Assembly (NCBI GenBank): GCA_905221605.1
Contig: CAJNDS010000252.1
Location: 64,001 to 128,000, forward strand
Length of the DNA stretch: 64,000 nt
DNA from: Symbiodinium natans
Lineage: Eukaryota; Sar; Dinophyceae; Suessiales; Symbiodiniaceae
Direction of reading: 5' to 3'
Shown here: in pieces, positions 61,101-64,000 of the stretch
Layout of the letters: every line of letters starts with the position of its first letter
Numbering within the stretch: the stretch's first letter is position 1
Made by a program: the position numbers and the translations under genes
The notes under the pieces: model-generated
Database searches by the model: none
Told to the model about the DNA's origin: nothing
The model's input: only the letters and a program-made list of their open reading frames with translations

Positions 61101-63334
61101 CAAAGCAACGTCGCCTGGCACACTGACGTCGAGGTACTTTGCTAGCGATTGACGGTGGCAGCATTCCTCCATATTCTCATGCTTTCGTGTTTTGCTGGCA
61201 TTTCGACATTCAATATGCGCGGCCCATCGCGTCCCCATGCTGCTGCGCAGGACCTGGACATGAGGCAACGTCAGAAGATCTCTTCCGTGCAGTCTGATGT
61301 GACCAAGGCCGGCACACGTCAGCTGACCATGGGGTATGTCATGGTACGTCACCGCATCGTAGTTACCTGACCGGCAAAGGCCTTTTGTTTTCAACAAAAT
61401 GCTAAGGCACACGACGGGCTCAAAGCGCCGGCCCCCAAGCAGAGCTTCGCAGACTTCCAGATTGCCTGCCAAGAAATGCAGCGGCATCGCATGGCGTGAG
61501 CTTGACGCAAGGTTTGGGGACAAGCTCGACCTTGTCCACTGCCTGATTCAGGGAGTCTCAGGGGAGCAACAGCCCGAAAATCTAAGTCGTCACCTCGCCC
61601 CGAATCTCAAGCTCCAGTCCAATCTTCCTGCTGCATTTGTCCCCCGGAGACTATACTGCTTGGACCCCAGGCGCAGCAGCAGAACCATGAGGTCTTTGCC
61701 AAAAACGTGCAGGTCAGGGGATGCACAGCTTTTCAATTGACATTGAGGACTCAAGTTGGGCACACATGAGGTCAGGGAGATGTTCTCGCAGTATGGCGAG
61801 CTCATGGAGGCTTGTACATGTTGGCCCAAAGCCTGTGCAACAACTTGTCGCGAAACGGCAGACACTTCAGACACACATATCTATGCTTGCAGATATGTAT
61901 TTGCGAACATCCTTTTCGGCCGGTTGAGCTGCTTCTTTGCGGCCTCACTCCCCAGGTCGCCTTCCTCCATGTGTATATATGTACCTATCGTATGTGTGTA
62001 TACGCACATATATGTGTGTGTATGCACATATGGACGTACATACGCGCATGCGTACAGACGTATATGTATTGTACATGCACACATATGTATATGTATATAT
62101 ATATATATGTGTATATACATATGTGTGTGTCTAGTGTATGTCTGCGCTCGTTCCTGTGACAACTGTGAAATCTACAGTGGATATCGAGCAGATAGATCTT
62201 AGCCGCATTTACATGCAGAGCTCTGCATGTCCGGGCTCATCGAGATGCAGCTAGATTTGAACTTTTGCTGGCAGGATCTGGAGAAGCGCCTTAGTGAGGA
62301 GCAGCAGAAACTGAACCAGCAGAAGGCTGCTTGAGTAACTATGTGGCCTTGTGCATGACATCCATCCGTGTTGTGCAGTTTGCTCACGCATGCCGTGTTG
62401 GAGCTTTCCGCGTCCATGCCAAGCTCCGCAGACCCTCGCTTCTAATCATTCAAATCGCCATTCCTCGGCTTCCGTGGCGGAAGGGAGGGTGCAGGGGAAC
62501 CCCGAATTGCAACATGAAATTGAAATCCCCGGCCACGTTCGGTGCAAGCCTCCAAAGGGGCGGACCCCGGAAAGTGCACGGGAGAGGCCGAGACCATGTC
62601 CCATGTGCGCTTCGGATGCTGTCCGGCGTTTGTGGGCTCTCTGTGGCGCACGGCGCCTGGGCGAGGGCGAGGGGGGGACGCGGAAAGTCTGCGCACATGG
62701 GGTTCCTGCTTGCAGAGCATGTTGCAAATCGAGTGATTCGGCTAGTCGATGACCCTCGCACTTTTTGGGGAAAAAACCTGTTGACACTAGGACACTCTGT
62801 TTGACCATTGGGGTTCACGGGATAGTGCCCTATGCCGGTGCAAACCCCATTTGCTATCCGGCTGCTCGTTCTGCGCAAATCTCAGCTGCGCACTTTGCTG
62901 CATGCTGTGCTGCCTGCAAGTGTGCTTGACATGCTTTCAAAACCAGATTAACTGCGGATCACAAGCCAGCCTCATTGAAGCTTTAATTTCCACGAGGTGG
63001 ACAAACGAGATCTCCAAGAAAAGCTGTCCAGCGTTCACGGCCGCCTGGAGGAGCTGAAGGTAGCTGCAGCCTCGGCTTTTTTCCGAAGGATGCTAGTGCC
63101 GCGCGGTGACCAGTGATGCTTTGGCGGCCTCGCGCACGGCACGATTTGTCTGGAGTCTTTGGTTGAGATTTGCATGCGTGACGTGGCATTGTGCATGCAA
63201 ATATGTGTTTTTCAAAGTAATGAAGTGAAGCCTTCGGCATTCTTGTTGCAAGTCCACCGCGCCTGTGCTCAGGCCGATGAGAACATCTCCAATGGTCTCA
63301 AGGAGTTGGCGTCAATGGTCAGCGACTTGCAGGC
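58103..63334 (+). CDS. Multi-exon coiled-coil protein gene, unknown family
   Basis: A series of short plus-strand exon-like pieces, each helical with Glu/Lys/Gln/Leu heptads and most flanked by CAG acceptors and GT donors. About 58103-58204 has TVRDIVGIFESLLDRLLTEK. About 58282-58370 has TIRSMAGRLVNAVSTTVKTE. About 58380-58464 has FMTEDISATIAAGQEELKEK. About 58768-58812 has VNETEEAWEQR. About 58880-59000 has FEKVSQLERALDSFSGDADD. About 59030-59095 has LRELESASVRHEELDEIRKA. About 60570-60640 has GEKTDAINELFSKASAHM. About 60672-60728 has EETQAQLQELQNNVSNSS. About 60961-61030 has NQVMEELRQSSDDVNETLKA. About 61251-61335 has DLDMRQRQKISSVQSDVTKA. About 62241-62330 has WQDLEKRLSEEQQKLNQQKA. About 62990-63060 has KRDLQEKLSSVHGRLEELK. 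About 63275-63334 has ADENISNGLKELASMVSDLQ. It is probably a long structural or tethering protein. The start and end are not defined and it may continue past the window. Confidence 0.55.
59803..60365. repeat. About 40-base minisatellite in an intron
   Basis: About 13 units of the type TTATTGGAAGTTAGCTTTGG followed by GGCTTGCTAAGGGGGGAAT, with variable G runs. It lies between coiled-coil exons at 59.1 and 60.57 kb. The overlapping open frame (WKLALGLAKG repeats) is a translation of the repeat. Confidence 0.9.
61960..62135. repeat. TATG/CATA-rich low-complexity tract
   Basis: An alternating TATATGTG/CATATG run in an intron of the coiled-coil gene. It could extrude hairpins because of the many CATATG palindromes. 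Confidence 0.85.
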
Positions 63335-63349
63335 AAGGCCAGACTAGCA

Positions 63350-64000
63350 GTTAGGCCTAAACTTAGGAGCCCGCAAGCTCTGATGCTTGCTGCCATTCGT
63401 AAGATGCGGTAAGCCATCCGCAAAAACAGCCGCTGCAAAGTGAAGCGAAACGACAAAAGGGCGGTGACGGTGCTCAGCAAGTGGGGAAGTCGGGATAAGT
63501 TTGACGTTGACTGCAAGATATGCTGTCTCCGGGCACGATCCATGGTCCATGGGCGATGATGGGAGGAACACTTTTGAACAGGAAAGGCCTGCCCTGTTCA
63601 ACCAGCTGTATGACTCGAATGATGAAAGTGACTCGCCGAACCGAAGGACGGAAGAACATTTTTTGGACAGAGGACAGTTTGGAACGAACAGATGTTGACC
63701 TTAGGAAGAGGCCCGCCAAACCGAGCAACCGAACCAGAGCTGACAGTCAGAAACACAGGGCACTAAGCTTTTGAAATGCGGGTTGCATCGAGCTGTCCTG
63801 GCTACGACGGAATGCAGGAGTTGCAACAAAAGATGTTGTGAGGATGATTCAAGCGTTGATGCAAGGCCTTGTTCCACAGCCATTCGGTCGTGAGCGTTCT
63901 TTGGGCCAAAGATCTCCGATCCTACTCCTCACAACCAGAAGCGTTCGCAAAAGTTTTCAAGACTCGTGGCTGGCTTTGGCGCGGAAGTTTCTCGCATGCT
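63350..64000. other. No further exon supported
   Basis: A frame at 63580-63698 reads PALFNQLYDSNDESDSPNRR and might be an exon of the preceding gene. No donor or acceptor settles it. The rest up to the window edge has short frames only. Confidence 0.3.

Noticed and set aside
1-64000. tRNA, rRNA, spliced-leader RNA, CRISPR array, origin or bacterial operon
   Set aside because: No cloverleaf boxes, no rRNA core words, no intact dinoflagellate spliced-leader sequence and no regularly spaced short repeats with unique spacers were found by eye. A covariance-model search would be decisive.

Overview
The window reads as nuclear DNA of a dinoflagellate, most likely of the Symbiodiniaceae/Suessiales type. 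This is inferred from many short exons split by introns (some with apparent GC or GA donor sites), long repeat-rich non-coding stretches, and LINE protein fragments of a kind common in those genomes. No bacterial operon, rRNA, tRNA or CRISPR array was seen.

Left third (1-30 kb). Short exons encode pieces of cobalamin-dependent methionine synthase (MetH): the homocysteine-binding and tetrahydrofolate (pterin) binding modules. No B12-binding or reactivation module was found. Unit 1 (1-585) is the end of a pterin domain. Unit 2 (2.9-7.1 kb) runs from the homocysteine module through the pterin module. It is followed at 7.9-8.6 kb by exons resembling the end of a type I polyketide synthase ketoreductase. 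About 5.3 kb (4594-9922) is duplicated at 24472-30067. The second copy has lost one exon-bearing segment and carries a stop codon, so it looks like a pseudogene. A further partial duplicate lies at 11.2-12.8 kb. Between the two large copies are coiled-coil exons, a J-domain fragment and several minisatellites.

Middle (30-39.7 kb). This part is gene-poor. It holds coiled-coil exon fragments, a purine-rich simple-sequence tract of almost 1 kb, and broken LINE copies in both orientations.

Centre of interest (39684-48158). This is a complete-looking 8.5 kb tyrosine-recombinase retrotransposon of the DIRS order. It has split direct repeats arranged A1-body-B1-A2-B2, like PAT and Ngaro elements, and both repeat pairs look identical by eye. 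The body encodes a two-helix membrane/coiled-coil protein, a gag-like protein, reverse transcriptase with RNase H, a tyrosine recombinase with all expected catalytic residues, and a second membrane protein. Two features stand out. A methyltransferase-like Rossmann domain sits inside the reverse transcriptase palm, and the gag-to-RT frame is open through two in-frame TGA codons.

Right part (48-64 kb). It contains another LINE tail, two single-exon genes (a coiled-coil protein with an N-terminal hydrophobic segment, and a secreted protein with ten-residue Gly-Ser-Gly-Asn repeats), minisatellites, and a plus-strand gene of many small coiled-coil exons from about 58.1 kb to at least 63.3 kb.

Exon limits are read by eye from protein similarity and splice-like dinucleotides, so they are approximate.
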